The notes under the pieces: model-generated
What the model saw: the letters and a program-made list of their open reading frames with translations, nothing else
Database searches by the model: none
What the model was told of the DNA's origin: nothing
Part shown: one piece after another, positions 1 through 9,487 of the stretch
How positions within the stretch are numbered: the stretch's first letter is position 1
Layout: each line of letters begins with the position of its first letter
NCBI GenBank assembly: GCA_900539165.1
Contig: UQAZ01000002.1
Coordinates: 62,001-126,000, forward strand
Source: an uncultured Oscillospiraceae bacterium
GTDB taxonomy: Bacteria; Bacillota; Clostridia; Oscillospirales; Acutalibacteraceae
Length of the DNA stretch: 64,000 nt
Reading direction: 5' to 3'
Translations under genes and position numbers: made by a program

Positions 1-453
1 TTAAAGCAAATGCTTGAAGTACCTTATCTTTACAATGCAAACTACGAGAATGCAGACGGTGTACCTACCGACATAGCTTCTCATGTTGCTATTTGGATGT
101 CACAAAGAGACGGACTTAACACAACAGCGTTTGCAAGCGGTACAATCGTGCTTGACTTATTCAAGTATTTCGGTCAAACCGTTGTAAACTTCAAAACGAA
201 CTGCAACGACTCAAAGGGTAACGCTGACATTACATACAACACCGCAAGCGACACCTTTACCATTCCCGACGGAGAGGCTGAGAGACAAAAGGTTTCTCTT
301 ACATCAATCGAAGCACTCGGAAACAACAATTACTACAAGGTAACGGCAAAAGTTGAGGCTGCCGGAAGCATTTCAAAAGTAGTTGCGGTAGTTCAAAGAA
401 ACAAGCTTGATCCTTCGCTCGGCTTTAGTATCAAAGCACTTAAATGGTCATAA
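1..453 (+). CDS. Unknown protein, C-terminal end only (partial)
   Basis: An open frame runs in from the left edge, through an internal Met at base 10, to a TAA stop at 451-453. The visible 150 residues are rich in Asn, Thr and Val and look like an extracellular beta-sheet domain (alternating Thr/Val stretches, no membrane segment). It ends in the basic-aromatic residues ALKWS. I do not recognise the family. A strong terminator hairpin follows directly, so this is the last gene of its transcript. The true start lies outside the window. Confidence 0.6.
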   Translation, partial: LKQMLEVPYLYNANYENADGVPTDIASHVAIWMSQRDGLNTTAFASGTIVLDLFKYFGQTVVNFKTNCNDSKGNADITYNTASDTFTIPDGEAERQKVSLTSIEALGNNNYYKVTAKVEAAGSISKVVAVVQRNKLDPSLGFSIKALKWS

Positions 454-481
454 GAAACCTACAAATTTAATATTACAATTC

Positions 482-514
482 AAAAATCCACGGATTGCTT
501 CTGTGGATTTTTTA
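482..514 (+). terminator. Intrinsic terminator after the partial gene
   Basis: A 10-bp stem (AAAAATCCAC at 482-491 with GTGGATTTTT at 503-512) encloses an 11-nt loop and runs into T residues. It ends the plus-strand gene at the left edge. Confidence 0.8.
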
Positions 515-520
515 TTTATA

Positions 521-556
521 TAAAAGTAAAAACGGCATAGCAACGCTACACCGTTT
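521..556 (-). terminator. Intrinsic terminator of the fhs-tsaE-tsaB-rpiB operon
   Basis: On the minus strand a 12-bp stem (bases 545-556 with 530-541) closes a 3-nt loop and is followed by a T-rich tract at 521-529. It lies just past the rpiB stop codon. Confidence 0.75.
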
Positions 557-569
557 GAATTAATAATTT

Positions 570-1019
570 TTAATATAATTTTTCGCCGTTTTCGATAGCC
601 ATAATCTGCTCAACACGAGCCTGATGTCTGCCGCCCTCAAATTCGGTATTAATAAACACATCAACAAGCTCACAGGCTGTACCTGCTCCGATAACTCTGT
701 CGCCCATACAAAGGCAGTTTGCATCGTTATGAAGTCTTGTATATTTTGCGCTGAAATAATCGCTGCAGCAGCAAGCACGGATACCCTTTACCTTATTTGC
801 AGCCATTGAAATTCCGACACCTGTACCACAACAAAGGACAGCAAGGTCTGCTTCACCCGAAACAACCTTATCACAAGCCTTTTGTGCGGAGATAGCATAA
901 TCAAATCTCTCCGGAGAATAGCAACCGACATCAATATAATCTACTCCCTGCTCCTCAAGGTGAGCCTTAATTGCTTCTTTAAGCGGAAAGCCTGCGTGGT
1001 CTGAACCTAATACTAACAT
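570..1019 (-). CDS. rpiB: Ribose 5-phosphate isomerase B
   Basis: RpiB/LacAB family sugar-phosphate isomerase, 149 residues, the usual family length. It interconverts ribose 5-phosphate and ribulose 5-phosphate in the cytoplasmic pentose phosphate pathway. The N-terminal GSDHAGFPLK phosphate-binding motif and the catalytic-cysteine segment LCCGTGVGISMAANK (about residues 62-76) are intact. An AAGGAG ribosome site precedes the ATG. It is the last gene of a minus-strand run fhs-tsaE-tsaB-rpiB, 10 nt after tsaB, and ends at a terminator. Confidence 0.95.
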   Translation of the reverse strand: MLVLGSDHAGFPLKEAIKAHLEEQGVDYIDVGCYSPERFDYAISAQKACDKVVSGEADLAVLCCGTGVGISMAANKVKGIRACCCSDYFSAKYTRLHNDANCLCMGDRVIGAGTACELVDVFINTEFEGGRHQARVEQIMAIENGEKLY

Positions 1020-1029
1020 AATGTTCTCC

Positions 1030-1695
1030 TTATTTTTTTAATTTTAATTCTCTCTCAGCCTGACTAAGCCTCAAATAAACGGGCATTAGTGACTTTGGAG
1101 AAATTGGTTTAATATTTTTTGCGGCGGCTGCAACAGAAACTGCGTTTTGATAAACACGCTCGTCATCTGCAAGAATACAATTATCAAGAGCCAAGCCCTC
1201 AATGCAAAGCTTTGCACCGTCGCCTGCTACAACGACCTTGTCGTACTCTGAAAGCTCTTTTCTTAAATCGTCGAGAGAAATTGCTCTATCATCACAAATG
1301 TGGCTTACAACGCCGTTCTCGACACGAAAGAGAGCGTTATAAAACTGCATTCTTCTTGCATCCATTACGGCACAAACAACCGTATCTTCATCTGCAAAAT
1401 TATATGCAATCGCCTCAAGCGTGGAAACAGAATAGCAAGGAATGTCATTATTAAACGCAAGTCCCTTAACCGTTGCAACACCGATTCTTACCCCTGTAAA
1501 CGAACCCGGACCCGCCGTTATTGCTATACCGTCAAGCTCATCATAGCTATGACCGACCATAACATTTTTTATCATAGGCATCAGCGTTTCGCTATGCGTT
1601 AAGCCTGAATTTACAAATTCACTTTTTATTACCTTATCGCCGTCGGTCAATGCCACGGAGGCAGTAACGGCAGACGAATCAAGAGAAAGTATCAT
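1030..1695 (-). CDS. tsaB: tRNA threonylcarbamoyladenosine biosynthesis protein TsaB
   Basis: ASKHA-fold partner of TsaD in making t6A37 on ANN-decoding tRNAs. The 221 residues start with the typical MILSLDSSAVTASVAL strand and contain the conserved GPGSFTGVRIG segment at about residues 63-73. The TsaD metal-binding histidines are absent, as expected for TsaB. An AGGAGG site lies inside the end of tsaE, and the tsaE TGA directly abuts this ATG, so translation is probably coupled. tsaD is not in the window. Confidence 0.93.
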   Translation of the reverse strand: MILSLDSSAVTASVALTDGDKVIKSEFVNSGLTHSETLMPMIKNVMVGHSYDELDGIAITAGPGSFTGVRIGVATVKGLAFNNDIPCYSVSTLEAIAYNFADEDTVVCAVMDARRMQFYNALFRVENGVVSHICDDRAISLDDLRKELSEYDKVVVAGDGAKLCIEGLALDNCILADDERVYQNAVSVAAAAKNIKPISPKSLMPVYLRLSQAERELKLKK

Positions 1696-2136
1696 TCAAT
1701 CCTCCTCTTTATAATCATACTTATGCTTGATTATAAAATGTCTTTCGTTCTCGGAAAGCTTTTCAATCTCGATAATTACTGCATCATCGGGAAGCGCTCC
1801 GAATATATTTTCGCTCCACTCTGCAACGATATAAGCATCGGTTTCCAAATAATCGAAAAAGCCTGTCGAATAAAGGTCATCCCAAGAATCGATTCGATAC
1901 ATATCGTAATGATAGACTTTATCGTTTTCACCGATATACTCGTTACAAATAGCAAAGGTGGGAGACGAAACATCGGCATTTATCCCCAAACCTTTTACAA
2001 AGCCGGAGGTAAATGCGGTTTTGCCCATACCAAGCCCTCCGAGAAAACCGATAACAGTTCCCTTAGGGCATATTTTTGCAAACGAAGCAGCCTTTTGCAA
2101 GGTGTCCTCATAGCTTTTACTAACAAATTCAGTCAT
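1696..2136 (-). CDS. tsaE: tRNA threonylcarbamoyladenosine biosynthesis ATPase TsaE
   Basis: Small P-loop ATPase (146 residues) of the TsaBDE t6A complex. The Walker A motif GGLGMGKT sits at residues 33-40, followed by the family SSPTF segment and the YHYDMYRI strand. The start overlaps the fhs stop in a TGATG arrangement, which points to translational coupling. Pairing with tsaB is the standard genomic arrangement. Confidence 0.93.
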   Translation of the reverse strand: MTEFVSKSYEDTLQKAASFAKICPKGTVIGFLGGLGMGKTAFTSGFVKGLGINADVSSPTFAICNEYIGENDKVYHYDMYRIDSWDDLYSTGFFDYLETDAYIVAEWSENIFGALPDDAVIIEIEKLSENERHFIIKHKYDYKEED

Positions 2137-3803
2137 CAGAAAAGTCCCACCGTATTTCCGTTTTCGTCAATATCAATACGATATGCGGCAGGTGATTTTG
2201 AAAGACCCGGCATAGTCATAATCGAGCCTGTTTGGCACACAACAAAGCCTGCACCGTTAGAAAGAGACGCTGACGAAACGGTTATTCTAAAGCCCTGAGG
2301 CCTACCGAGAAGAGATGGATTATCTGAAAGGCTATACTGAGTTTTTGCCATACAAACAGGCATTTTGTCAGCACCAAGCTTAATAAATTCATCAAGTGAA
2401 GCCTTTGCCTGCTTGGTATAATCTACACCGTCTGCGCCATAGATTTCACGGGCAACAGTCTCGATTTTATCATAAAGCGGCATATCAATATCATAAAGGC
2501 AATGAAAGTTATTTTGTTTTTCACAAGCCTCAACAACCTTTTCGGCAAGTTCGATTGAGCCTGCTCCGCCCTCGGCAAAGCATTTTGTAACGGCAAAGTC
2601 TGCGCCTCTGTCCTTACAATACTGCTCGATATAATCAATTTCAGCCTGTGTGTCTGCATAGAAATGATTAATTGCGACAACAACAGGAACGCCGAACTTT
2701 TTAAGATTATCAATATGCGCACCGAGGTTTGCACTGCCCTTTTTAAGAGCCTCTAAATTCTCCTGCTTTAATTCATCCTTTGCAACACCGCCGTTATATT
2801 TCATAGAGCGAACGGTTGAAACGAGAACTATACAGGACGGAGCAAGCTGTGCAAAGCGACATTTAATATCAAGGAATTTTTCTGCGCCCAAATCCGAACC
2901 GAAGCCTGCTTCCGTGATTGCATAATCTGCTAACTTCAATGCAGCCTTTGTGGCACGAACGCTGTTACAGCCGTGCGCAATATTTGCAAAAGGTCCGCCG
3001 TGCATAATTGCAGGAGTGTTTTCCAAGGTTTGAACAAGGTTAGGCTTAATAGCCTCCTTTAACAAAACGGTCATTGCACCGTTAGCTTTAATATCCTTAC
3101 AATAAACAGGCTGACCGTCATATGTGTAGGCAACCAAGATATTGCCCAATCTTTCCTTTAGGTCGAACAAGTCCTTACTCAAGCACAAAACAGCCATTAC
3201 CTCGCTGGCAACGGTGATACAGAAATGGTCCTCACGAGGTACGCCGTTAATAGTACCGCCGAGAGATGAAATTATATTTCTGAGCGCTCTGTCGTTCATA
3301 TCAAGGCATCTTTTTACCTGTATTCTGCGCGAATCAATATTAAGCTCGTTGCCCTGCTGAATTGAATTATCAAGCATGGCACACATCAGGTTATTTGCAG
3401 AAGTAATGGCGTGCATATCACCGGTGAAATGCAAATTGATATCCTCCATAGGTACAACCTGAGAATATCCGCCTCCTGCCGCACCGCCCTTAATACCGAA
3501 AACAGGTCCGAGTGACGGCTCTCTGAGAGCGACAACAGCTTTTTTACCGATTTTATTCATTGCCTCACCCAAGCCGATAGAAACCGTAGTTTTTCCTTCG
3601 CCCGCAGGTGTAGGATTAACGGCAGTAACCAAAACAAGCTTACCGTCCGGTTTATCCTCAAGGCGTGACATTACGCTATCGGAAATCTTTGCCTTATAAT
3701 GACCGTAAGGTTCGAGTTCTGAGGCAGATATACCGAGCTGTGAAGCTATTTCGGTAATATCTTTCATCTGTGCATTCTGAGCTATTTCAATATCACTTAA
3801 CAT
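2136..3803 (-). CDS. fhs: Formate--tetrahydrofolate ligase
   Basis: ATP-dependent synthesis of 10-formyl-THF from formate and THF, feeding purine and fMet synthesis and, in acetogens, the methyl branch of Wood-Ljungdahl. 555 residues, normal length. The PTPAGEGKTTVSIGLG nucleotide loop and REPSLGPVFGIKGGAAGGGY segment are intact. I chose the ATG at 3803 rather than an upstream in-frame ATG because GGAGGG sits just before it and homologs begin here. No other Wood-Ljungdahl gene is visible, so a one-carbon supply role is the safer reading. Confidence 0.96.
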   Translation of the reverse strand: MLSDIEIAQNAQMKDITEIASQLGISASELEPYGHYKAKISDSVMSRLEDKPDGKLVLVTAVNPTPAGEGKTTVSIGLGEAMNKIGKKAVVALREPSLGPVFGIKGGAAGGGYSQVVPMEDINLHFTGDMHAITSANNLMCAMLDNSIQQGNELNIDSRRIQVKRCLDMNDRALRNIISSLGGTINGVPREDHFCITVASEVMAVLCLSKDLFDLKERLGNILVAYTYDGQPVYCKDIKANGAMTVLLKEAIKPNLVQTLENTPAIMHGGPFANIAHGCNSVRATKAALKLADYAITEAGFGSDLGAEKFLDIKCRFAQLAPSCIVLVSTVRSMKYNGGVAKDELKQENLEALKKGSANLGAHIDNLKKFGVPVVVAINHFYADTQAEIDYIEQYCKDRGADFAVTKCFAEGGAGSIELAEKVVEACEKQNNFHCLYDIDMPLYDKIETVAREIYGADGVDYTKQAKASLDEFIKLGADKMPVCMAKTQYSLSDNPSLLGRPQGFRITVSSASLSNGAGFVVCQTGSIMTMPGLSKSPAAYRIDIDENGNTVGLF

Positions 3804-3833
3804 ATAACGCCCTCCAATATTGATAACAAGATG

Positions 3834-3862
3834 ATTATAACACATAAAGAGAAACATTCCAA
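3834..3862 (-). promoter_or_regulatory. Sigma-A type promoter for fhs
   Basis: On the minus strand, TTGGAA (3857-3862) and TATAAT (3834-3839) are separated by 17 nt, a near-consensus arrangement upstream of the fhs ribosome site. Confidence 0.6.
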
Positions 3863-3883
3863 CAATAAAATTATATATTTATA

Positions 3884-3912
3884 TTGAAAAAAAAGAAAAT
3901 AAATAATATAAT
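3884..3912 (+). promoter_or_regulatory. Sigma-A type promoter for the SEDS gene
   Basis: TTGAAA (3884-3889), a 17-nt spacer, and a perfect TATAAT (3907-3912), 28 nt before the start codon at 3941. It diverges from the fhs promoter. Confidence 0.7.
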
Positions 3913-3940
3913 ACATATATTACATTAAGGGAGGAATAAA

Positions 3941-5119
3941 ATGAGCGATATATCTACATATCAGCCGCCCGAAAAGCGACAAAATATTCTGACGCTGTTA
4001 AAAGGCACCGACTTTTTTACGCTCTTTACTGCAATAGCAGCATCCGTTTACGGACTTATCTGTGTTTACAGTGCCACATATTCCTCGCTGAAAACAGGAC
4101 AAGTTATATCAAGCGATGTAAGAACAATGATTGTATCGGTCTTAGGTGGCTTGATAGTTGCGATATTTATATCGAATATTGACTACGAATCTATTTCTAA
4201 ATTTTGGCCGATAATTGCGGCAGGCTGTGTAGGTTTAATGATATTTACATTGTTTTTCGGTGTTGCACCGCCTGCACGACCCGACTCAAAATGCTGGATA
4301 GACCTAAAAGTGTTTTATTTTCAGCCGTCGGAGCTGTTAAAGGTAGGATTCATAATTTCATTTTCCTACCATTTGGATTTAGTAAGAGACAAGATTAACA
4401 AAATCAAGACGATTATTCCGCTTGTTATTCACGGAGCGATACCGGTAGGCTTAGTTGTGCTGACGGGTGACGCAGGCTCTGCGTTAATCTTTTTGATTAT
4501 GTTTATAGGAATGCTGTTTTTTGCAAGGGTTAATGTAGGATACTTTATTGCAGGATTTTGTGCAATATTTGTAAGCTTTGTGCTTGCATGGAAAACCGGA
4601 ATAATCAGCGGTATTCAAAGACAAAGAATCATTGCTTTATTTTATCCCGAGCAATATGCAGACGCTATGTATCAGCAGACTAACGGAAAAATTGCAATGG
4701 GTTCGGGCGGATTATTCGGTCAAGGCTTTTTGCAAGGAGGAATGACGCAAAGCGGTGCCGTACCCGTAAACGAGAGCGATATGGTACTGAGCGTTGCCGC
4801 AGAGGAATTCGGATTTGTCGGAGTTTGTGCAGTGCTGTTGCTGTTATCATTTTTGATTTTAAGAATGATAAACATAGGAATGCGTGCAAAAGACAACGCA
4901 GGATATTTAATGTGTGCGGGAATTGCGGTAATGCTGTTTGCACAGGTACTGGTTAATGTCGGAATGGAGCTGTCGCTTCTTCCGTGTATAGGTATTACGC
5001 TTCCGCTGTTTTCTGCGGGAGGAAGCTCGTCGCTTTGTATTTACTTAGCGCTTGGCATTGAGCTGTCTGTTTACAGATTTTCAAAAACACCGAGAGAAAC
5101 GCTGTTCTATACAAGATAA
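3941..5119 (+). CDS. rodA: SEDS peptidoglycan glycosyltransferase, RodA/FtsW/SpoVE family
   Basis: Polytopic membrane protein (392 residues, about ten hydrophobic segments) that polymerises lipid II into glycan strands with a partner class B PBP. The family motif FQPSELLKVGFI (about residues 126-137) follows a WIDL segment, and the C-terminal GITLPLFSAGGSSSL motif is present. The wording near FQPSELLK is closest to RodA, but FtsW or SpoVE cannot be excluded. A GGGAGG site precedes the ATG. It is a single-gene unit with its own promoter and terminator. Confidence 0.85.
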   Translation: MSDISTYQPPEKRQNILTLLKGTDFFTLFTAIAASVYGLICVYSATYSSLKTGQVISSDVRTMIVSVLGGLIVAIFISNIDYESISKFWPIIAAGCVGLMIFTLFFGVAPPARPDSKCWIDLKVFYFQPSELLKVGFIISFSYHLDLVRDKINKIKTIIPLVIHGAIPVGLVVLTGDAGSALIFLIMFIGMLFFARVNVGYFIAGFCAIFVSFVLAWKTGIISGIQRQRIIALFYPEQYADAMYQQTNGKIAMGSGGLFGQGFLQGGMTQSGAVPVNESDMVLSVAAEEFGFVGVCAVLLLLSFLILRMINIGMRAKDNAGYLMCAGIAVMLFAQVLVNVGMELSLLPCIGITLPLFSAGGSSSLCIYLALGIELSVYRFSKTPRETLFYTR

Positions 5120-5149
5120 AAAAATTTTTCAAAAACTATATTAACAGTC

Positions 5150-5186
5150 AAAAGCCTTTTGAGCAAATGCTCAAAAGGCTTTTTTA
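5150..5186. terminator. Shared bidirectional terminator between rodA and cca
   Basis: A 16-bp perfect inverted repeat (5150-5165 with 5168-5183) followed by T6 on the plus strand, and by TTTTGACTG on the minus strand. The cca stop codon (5171-5173) and its last four codons lie inside the stem. Confidence 0.85.
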
Positions 5187-6502
5187 TCTGCAAGAGAAAT
5201 CAAATACTCTTTATTATTACAATTTTTATCCTCAATCACTCTGTCAAGCAAGCGGTCAAGTTCGTGTTTAATTTCGCTGCCCTTGTATCCAAGCTTAATC
5301 AAATCGTCACCGTTTACTGCAAGGTGTGAAAGCTTATACGGCTCGTTTGAATTAATAATCTGCTCGCACATTTTTCGTGTAACTTCGAGAGAAACGCAGG
5401 TATCACGCACTTTTTCGGGGTTATGAGTAAGCATATCCGCTGTTTTAACATCTATAAAATCAAGCGTCATATCCTCACCGAGAAGCTTCAGCCAACGCTT
5501 AATACTCACGGGGTCGGGATAGATATGTTCATCGTGAATTTTTACAAGTAAAGTAGTTTTATCATAAACCTCACGGCTTACCTTTAACCGTTTAAGCACG
5601 GTGCAGGCAATATCGTAGCTGACCGTCGGGTGCGTCTTAAAATGGTCGATACCGTGGGAATCCGTCTTTTTGACAAACGGCTTACCCGAATCGTGAAGAA
5701 GCATTGCAAGTCGGATATAATCCTTTTTTGGCGCAACAGCTACGGATTTAACGCTGTGGGTATAGACATCCCAAATATGCCACGGACTGTTCTGTTTGCA
5801 ATCAAAGGACGGCACAAGCTCGGGAATGACCTGTGCGATTACTTCCTTATATTTCAACAGGACTTTGTCGCAGGAGTCGCTCAAAAGAAGCTTAACAAGC
5901 TCAACATAAACCCTTTCAACTGCGATATTAGACAGCAGGGATTTATTATCAAAAATACTCTTTGCCGTATTTTTTTCAATATCAAAGCCCAAAGCAGAGG
6001 AAAATCTGAGCGCACGCATTATACGCAGAGCGTCCTCGTTAAATCTAATATCGGGATCACCCACACAGCGAATTATACCTAAATTTAAGTCTTCCCTACC
6101 GCCAAAGCAATCGACAAGTCCCTCGTCATCGTTATAAGCCATAGCATTAACGGTGAAATCACGGCGAGCCAAATCCTCCTCGATACTGCTGACAAAGCAA
6201 ACCCTTTCAGGGTGGCGATTATCCTTATATTCGCCGTCAGTACGAAAAGTGGTTATCTCATACGGGATATGATTAACTAATGCGGTGATTGTGCCGTGCT
6301 TCAAGCCTGTCTCAATAAACCTGATACCGGCAGACTGCAAAACCTGCTCCGTCTGCTCGGGAAGTGCCGAAGTGGTTATATCCACATCCTTAGGCTCTGC
6401 CCCCATAAGCGAGTCCCTGACGCAACCGCCGACGGCATAAGCCTTATACCCCGCAGAATGCAAGAGCGATATTAATTTTTTTGCATCCTGTGATAATTTC
6501 AT
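5171..6502 (-). CDS. cca: CCA tRNA nucleotidyltransferase
   Basis: Adds or repairs the tRNA 3' CCA without a template. 443 residues. N-terminal nucleotidyltransferase head with GGCVRDSLMG (about 25-34) and the metal-binding DVDITT (about 39-44), then the RRDFTVNAMAYN segment, and a C-terminal HD domain (LLHDSGKP, about residue 267). The HD domain suggests extra phosphohydrolase activity. Both tRNA-Leu genes here already encode CCA, so the role may be mainly repair. The 3' end of the gene doubles as a terminator hairpin. Confidence 0.93.
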   Translation of the reverse strand: MKLSQDAKKLISLLHSAGYKAYAVGGCVRDSLMGAEPKDVDITTSALPEQTEQVLQSAGIRFIETGLKHGTITALVNHIPYEITTFRTDGEYKDNRHPERVCFVSSIEEDLARRDFTVNAMAYNDDEGLVDCFGGREDLNLGIIRCVGDPDIRFNEDALRIMRALRFSSALGFDIEKNTAKSIFDNKSLLSNIAVERVYVELVKLLLSDSCDKVLLKYKEVIAQVIPELVPSFDCKQNSPWHIWDVYTHSVKSVAVAPKKDYIRLAMLLHDSGKPFVKKTDSHGIDHFKTHPTVSYDIACTVLKRLKVSREVYDKTTLLVKIHDEHIYPDPVSIKRWLKLLGEDMTLDFIDVKTADMLTHNPEKVRDTCVSLEVTRKMCEQIINSNEPYKLSHLAVNGDDLIKLGYKGSEIKHELDRLLDRVIEDKNCNNKEYLISLADKKAF

Positions 6503-6538
6503 TTTTCTTCCTCAAAATAGGACTGTAAAATCCAACTG

Positions 6539-9475
6539 TTACAAATCTCTTTTTATTCCGAGAGTTACAATTTCAAACGGCGAATAATCAATAACATCCG
6601 TCTTATATTGCTCTCGTTCAAGCATATCAAGAACGGTAGCTTCAAACGGAAGCTTAATACTTCCTCGAGAGCCATTCTGCTCACTAAGTCTAAGAACAAT
6701 CATTGTGCCGTCCTCGCTGAATTTTGCCGCCTGAAGAAACAATCCTTCAAATTTCTCAAGCGACCATTCAGCATCGGTTTTAACAAGCGGAACATTATAT
6801 TCCAATGATATATTATTAATTCTTGCGGACACAGCATCTTTTTCGTGCGGCAAAATCATATAGCAAAAGCTGTGCTGTCCCATATCGGAAGTGACATCGG
6901 GTCTGACGGTTGCACGAAGCAGAGACAGCGACATCGTATTATCCTTAAAGCCTACACCGTATTTGCAATCATTAATCAACGCAATACCGCCGTCGGTTTC
7001 TGACAGGTCGCACCAATTATGATGGCAAACCTCAAAACGAGCCTGCTGCCACGATGTATTGGTATGGGTATCACGCTCTATATAGCCTGCGCTTATATCG
7101 CAAAGGGCTTTACGAGTAAGAACATTACACGCAAACTCTGCCTTTGCAAGTCTGTGTTTTTCGTGCCAATCAACATTATTTTCCACCTCAATGCCCCTGC
7201 TCCTCTTAAAGAAGCGAACGAACATAGTCCAGGTGGATTTTTCTGTTTTAAGCACAGTCTTGAGTTCTAAGCATTCATTATCCGCACGACTGAAATCAAG
7301 CGGAGACGACACGGTGATTTCTGCCTGTTTATCCTTATAATTAGGCAAAATATCCCACGCATCATAATTACCCGGCTTATCAACATAGAGTTTAAGCTTA
7401 TTAAACTCGCCCTTAGCCCAATCACGGCAAAGTTCCTTATCAAACAAACAGGCAAAGGAGCCGTCGGGATTAAGCTCTGCTCTATAATACGGAGTTTCGA
7501 CCACGCCGTCGGCAAAGCTGTACCAGTCGCACTCGCCTTTTGAAGCTCTGAGTCTTTTTGATTCAAGGGCGGGAATATTAGGACAAATCCAATTACCCTT
7601 TTTACCGAAACGCACCGAGCTTCCGTTTTTGGAAGGAACAAAGGTAAGCGAGGTTCTGTCAAAATTAAGAGTATTAAAATAGAAATCACCTGTGCCGATA
7701 AGGCTGTCGAGCTGTGATTCTATATATTCATAATCCTTAACAGCATCCTCATATACGGGATGAATATGCGAGCCGGGGATAATATCGTGAAACTGATTAA
7801 CCAAAAATCTTTTATAAAGTTCCGTGATTTTATCCTGATTATTTTCATTTTTCATCACACCGAGCATTTCTGCGGTGCGGAATTTATATTCAAGGCGTCT
7901 GTTTATCTTTTTAAGTTCAGCCTTTGTAGTGAATGTGCCACGGTGCATTTCGAGATAAAGTTCACCGTCCCAAACCTGAAGATTTTTATTATTCTTTAGG
8001 TTTTTCTCCAAAAATTCGGCAGCGCCCATATGCTCACATTTCGGCATAACGGAGAGCTTTTCAAAGCGGTGCATAAGCTCAATCATTTCGTCGGTGCAGC
8101 CTGAGCCGCCGTCACCGTAGCCAAACATATTCATAGTTTGACCGCCTAAATCCTTATCTATGTACGCTTCCCAATTTTCCTGAATTTGAGACGGAGCATT
8201 CCAAGTGATAAAATGAGTGGGCGGAACGCAGGCAAGAAGCTCGCTTCCGTCAATACCTCGCCAAATGAAGTTATTATGCGGAAAACGATTTGTGTCATTC
8301 CATGTTGACATCTTATTAGATACGAAATAATCCACACCGCACTTTTTGAAAATCTGCGGCAAAATCCAACTATTACCGAAAACATCGGGAAGCCAAGCAT
8401 TATTTACGAAAGAGCCGAACATTCTCTTATAAGTCATCTGACCGTAAAGGCATTGACGAATGAGGCTTTCGGCAGACGGAATGTTACAGTCAGGTTCTAC
8501 ATACATAGCTCCGACAGGTTCAAACTGACCGTTCTTAACCTTTTGCTGAAGTTCGCTGAAAACATCGGGATAGTATTTTTCCAATGTTTCATAAATATAC
8601 GGTTGAGTATGGGTATACTTAAAGTCAGAGTACCTATCCATAAGGCGAAGCTGAATTAACACGGTACGCAAATTCTTTTGAACAGCGTGAATTCTGCGCC
8701 AATAGTAGGCTATATCAAGATGAGAATGGGCAATAAAAGCGACATCACCGCTACCCTTATATGTATCGTTTGCATAAATTACTTCGTCCACATATTTCTT
8801 TGCATCAGCCAAGCCGTCAAGGTCGTCGGATTCAAAGTCGATAAGAGACATCGCCTTATCAAGCTCACGATTAAGAAAAGCTCTGTAATCCTCATTAAAA
8901 AGCTCTGATTTTGCCACATCCAAAAGAAGTTCAAAGTCCCACACAAGCTCCTGCACGCTGTGATTAACGGTGCAAAGATAAGCGCCCTCAAAAATTTGGC
9001 GGCAGCCTCTTACGCGCAGGCTTTCGGGATTACGCTCATCATCGGGTTTTGAGCGATTATAACCCATCATTTCGATATGAAGCGTATCTGCGGTATCAAC
9101 ATACGGCGACAAAAGCATACGCTCTCTGTTTGGGTCAACTCCGCCGACATATTTACCGTTAATCTTAACACAGATTTCAGCGGCGGTTTTCAGCGACAGC
9201 CAAAGTTCCTTATCTCTAAGCTCGGCAGGCACGTCAACATCAGCCTTAATGAATGCCGTGCCGTCGGGAGTAAAATACATATCTCCCCTATTTAGAGGGC
9301 GGTAATCGTCGCTGTAATATTCAAATTCCATTTCGGATACCTGACGGGCATCCCTAATCATTAAATTTTTAATTTCCCATTTTGAGGAATAAATATGCCT
9401 TTTAAGCCAGCCAAAGCGTAAGTCTGTCCATTCTTCGGGACGCATTGAGCGTCTGACAACCTTAATATGAGCCAT
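6539..9475 (-). CDS. Alpha-mannosidase, glycoside hydrolase family 38
   Basis: 978-residue retaining alpha-mannosidase. Visible family elements are HSHLDIAYYW (about residue 249, metal ligands) and WLPDVFGNSW (about 360), which holds the probable catalytic Asp nucleophile, followed by the large C-terminal beta domains. There is no signal peptide, so it acts in the cytoplasm on imported oligosaccharides. An AAGGAG site precedes the ATG. It sits 12 nt after the NifU-like gene and phosphoglucomutase on the same strand and near a GH29 fucosidase and a sugar permease, suggesting use of host glycans or their fragments. Confidence 0.93.
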   Translation of the reverse strand: MAHIKVVRRSMRPEEWTDLRFGWLKRHIYSSKWEIKNLMIRDARQVSEMEFEYYSDDYRPLNRGDMYFTPDGTAFIKADVDVPAELRDKELWLSLKTAAEICVKINGKYVGGVDPNRERMLLSPYVDTADTLHIEMMGYNRSKPDDERNPESLRVRGCRQIFEGAYLCTVNHSVQELVWDFELLLDVAKSELFNEDYRAFLNRELDKAMSLIDFESDDLDGLADAKKYVDEVIYANDTYKGSGDVAFIAHSHLDIAYYWRRIHAVQKNLRTVLIQLRLMDRYSDFKYTHTQPYIYETLEKYYPDVFSELQQKVKNGQFEPVGAMYVEPDCNIPSAESLIRQCLYGQMTYKRMFGSFVNNAWLPDVFGNSWILPQIFKKCGVDYFVSNKMSTWNDTNRFPHNNFIWRGIDGSELLACVPPTHFITWNAPSQIQENWEAYIDKDLGGQTMNMFGYGDGGSGCTDEMIELMHRFEKLSVMPKCEHMGAAEFLEKNLKNNKNLQVWDGELYLEMHRGTFTTKAELKKINRRLEYKFRTAEMLGVMKNENNQDKITELYKRFLVNQFHDIIPGSHIHPVYEDAVKDYEYIESQLDSLIGTGDFYFNTLNFDRTSLTFVPSKNGSSVRFGKKGNWICPNIPALESKRLRASKGECDWYSFADGVVETPYYRAELNPDGSFACLFDKELCRDWAKGEFNKLKLYVDKPGNYDAWDILPNYKDKQAEITVSSPLDFSRADNECLELKTVLKTEKSTWTMFVRFFKRSRGIEVENNVDWHEKHRLAKAEFACNVLTRKALCDISAGYIERDTHTNTSWQQARFEVCHHNWCDLSETDGGIALINDCKYGVGFKDNTMSLSLLRATVRPDVTSDMGQHSFCYMILPHEKDAVSARINNISLEYNVPLVKTDAEWSLEKFEGLFLQAAKFSEDGTMIVLRLSEQNGSRGSIKLPFEATVLDMLEREQYKTDVIDYSPFEIVTLGIKRDL

Positions 9476-9487
9476 CGTTTTTTCTCC

